Assembly: GCA_900548125.1 (NCBI GenBank)
Contig: URJN01000171.1
Location: 1-5,113, forward strand
Length of the DNA: 5,113 nt
From: an uncultured Eubacteriales bacterium
GTDB lineage: Bacteria; Bacillota; Clostridia; Christensenellales; Aristaeellaceae
Reading direction: 5' to 3'
The position numbers and the translations under genes are program-made. Shown here piece after piece: positions 5,071 through 5,113 of this stretch (the first letter of the stretch is position 1; every line of letters starts with the position of its first letter). Under the pieces are notes generated by a model. The model saw only the letters and a list, made by a program, of their open reading frames with translations. It was not told the DNA's origin and did not search any database.

Positions 5071-5113
5071 ACAAACAGGCGTATGTAGATGTGATTGTGC
5101 GCACAATCATTTC
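5034..5113 (+). other. Possible 3' part of another coding sequence joined to the ATPase start
   Basis: In the frame beginning at 5034 the sequence is open to the window edge and reads TQELLHENSNDLNKQAYVDV followed by IVRTII. This looks like ordinary helical protein and is in a different frame from the ATPase start. I do not recognise the family. It may be the body of an unrelated gene fused at the deletion point. The stretch is too short to exclude chance. Confidence 0.3.

Noticed and set aside
1..5113. CRISPR array, tRNA, rRNA or riboswitch
   Set aside because: No regularly spaced repeat set, no cloverleaf-type sequence and no conserved riboswitch core was seen on reading both strands.

Overview
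The window looks like chromosomal DNA of an anaerobic Bacillota (Firmicutes) species. The grounds are strong AGGAGG-type ribosome binding sites, a nickel-pincer LarA enzyme beside a class II glycerate kinase under an IclR-type regulator, and debris of the conjugative-element replication genes common in Clostridia and Negativicutes. Class and genus cannot be fixed from sequence reading alone.

Layout: (1) 3-218, the last 71 codons of an IclR-family regulator, entering from the left. (2) 219-705, about 490 bases without a convincing intact gene. It holds a perfect 8-bp hairpin, the left copy of a diverged 57-bp repeat, and a decayed coding-like frame on the minus strand. (3) 706-3259, the only clearly intact operon: a LarA-family nickel-dependent 2-hydroxyacid racemase/epimerase (all expected active-site residues present), then 13 bases later a class II (MOFRL) glycerate kinase. 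The kinase ends inside the right copy of the 57-bp repeat, so its last 13 residues look acquired. (4) 3260-3764, an AT-rich leader, a strong intrinsic terminator (3388-3427), a fragment of an IS66-family TnpB gene and a second terminator hairpin (3708-3742). (5) 3765-4850, remnants of an integrative/conjugative element: the C-terminal DUF6017 half of a RepA_N-type replication initiator without its DNA-binding N-terminus, an unrecognised 122-residue acidic protein with a good ribosome binding site, and a 12-residue ORF. (6) 4893-5113, a near-consensus promoter followed by two tandem palindromes and a perfect Shine-Dalgarno, driving an ATPase gene (FIGREKEL family) that breaks off after about 20 family-like residues and runs into unrelated sequence.

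How it fits together: the regulator fragment, LarA homologue and glycerate kinase are probably one catabolic locus. The LarA homologue would interconvert the stereoisomers of a 2-hydroxyacid, plausibly glycerate or a precursor of it, and the kinase would feed D-glycerate into glycolysis as 2-phosphoglycerate. The DNA on the right has been hit repeatedly by mobile elements, leaving truncated genes side by side. The two most unusual signals are the 57-bp repeat pair bracketing the operon and the tandem palindromes in front of the truncated ATPase.
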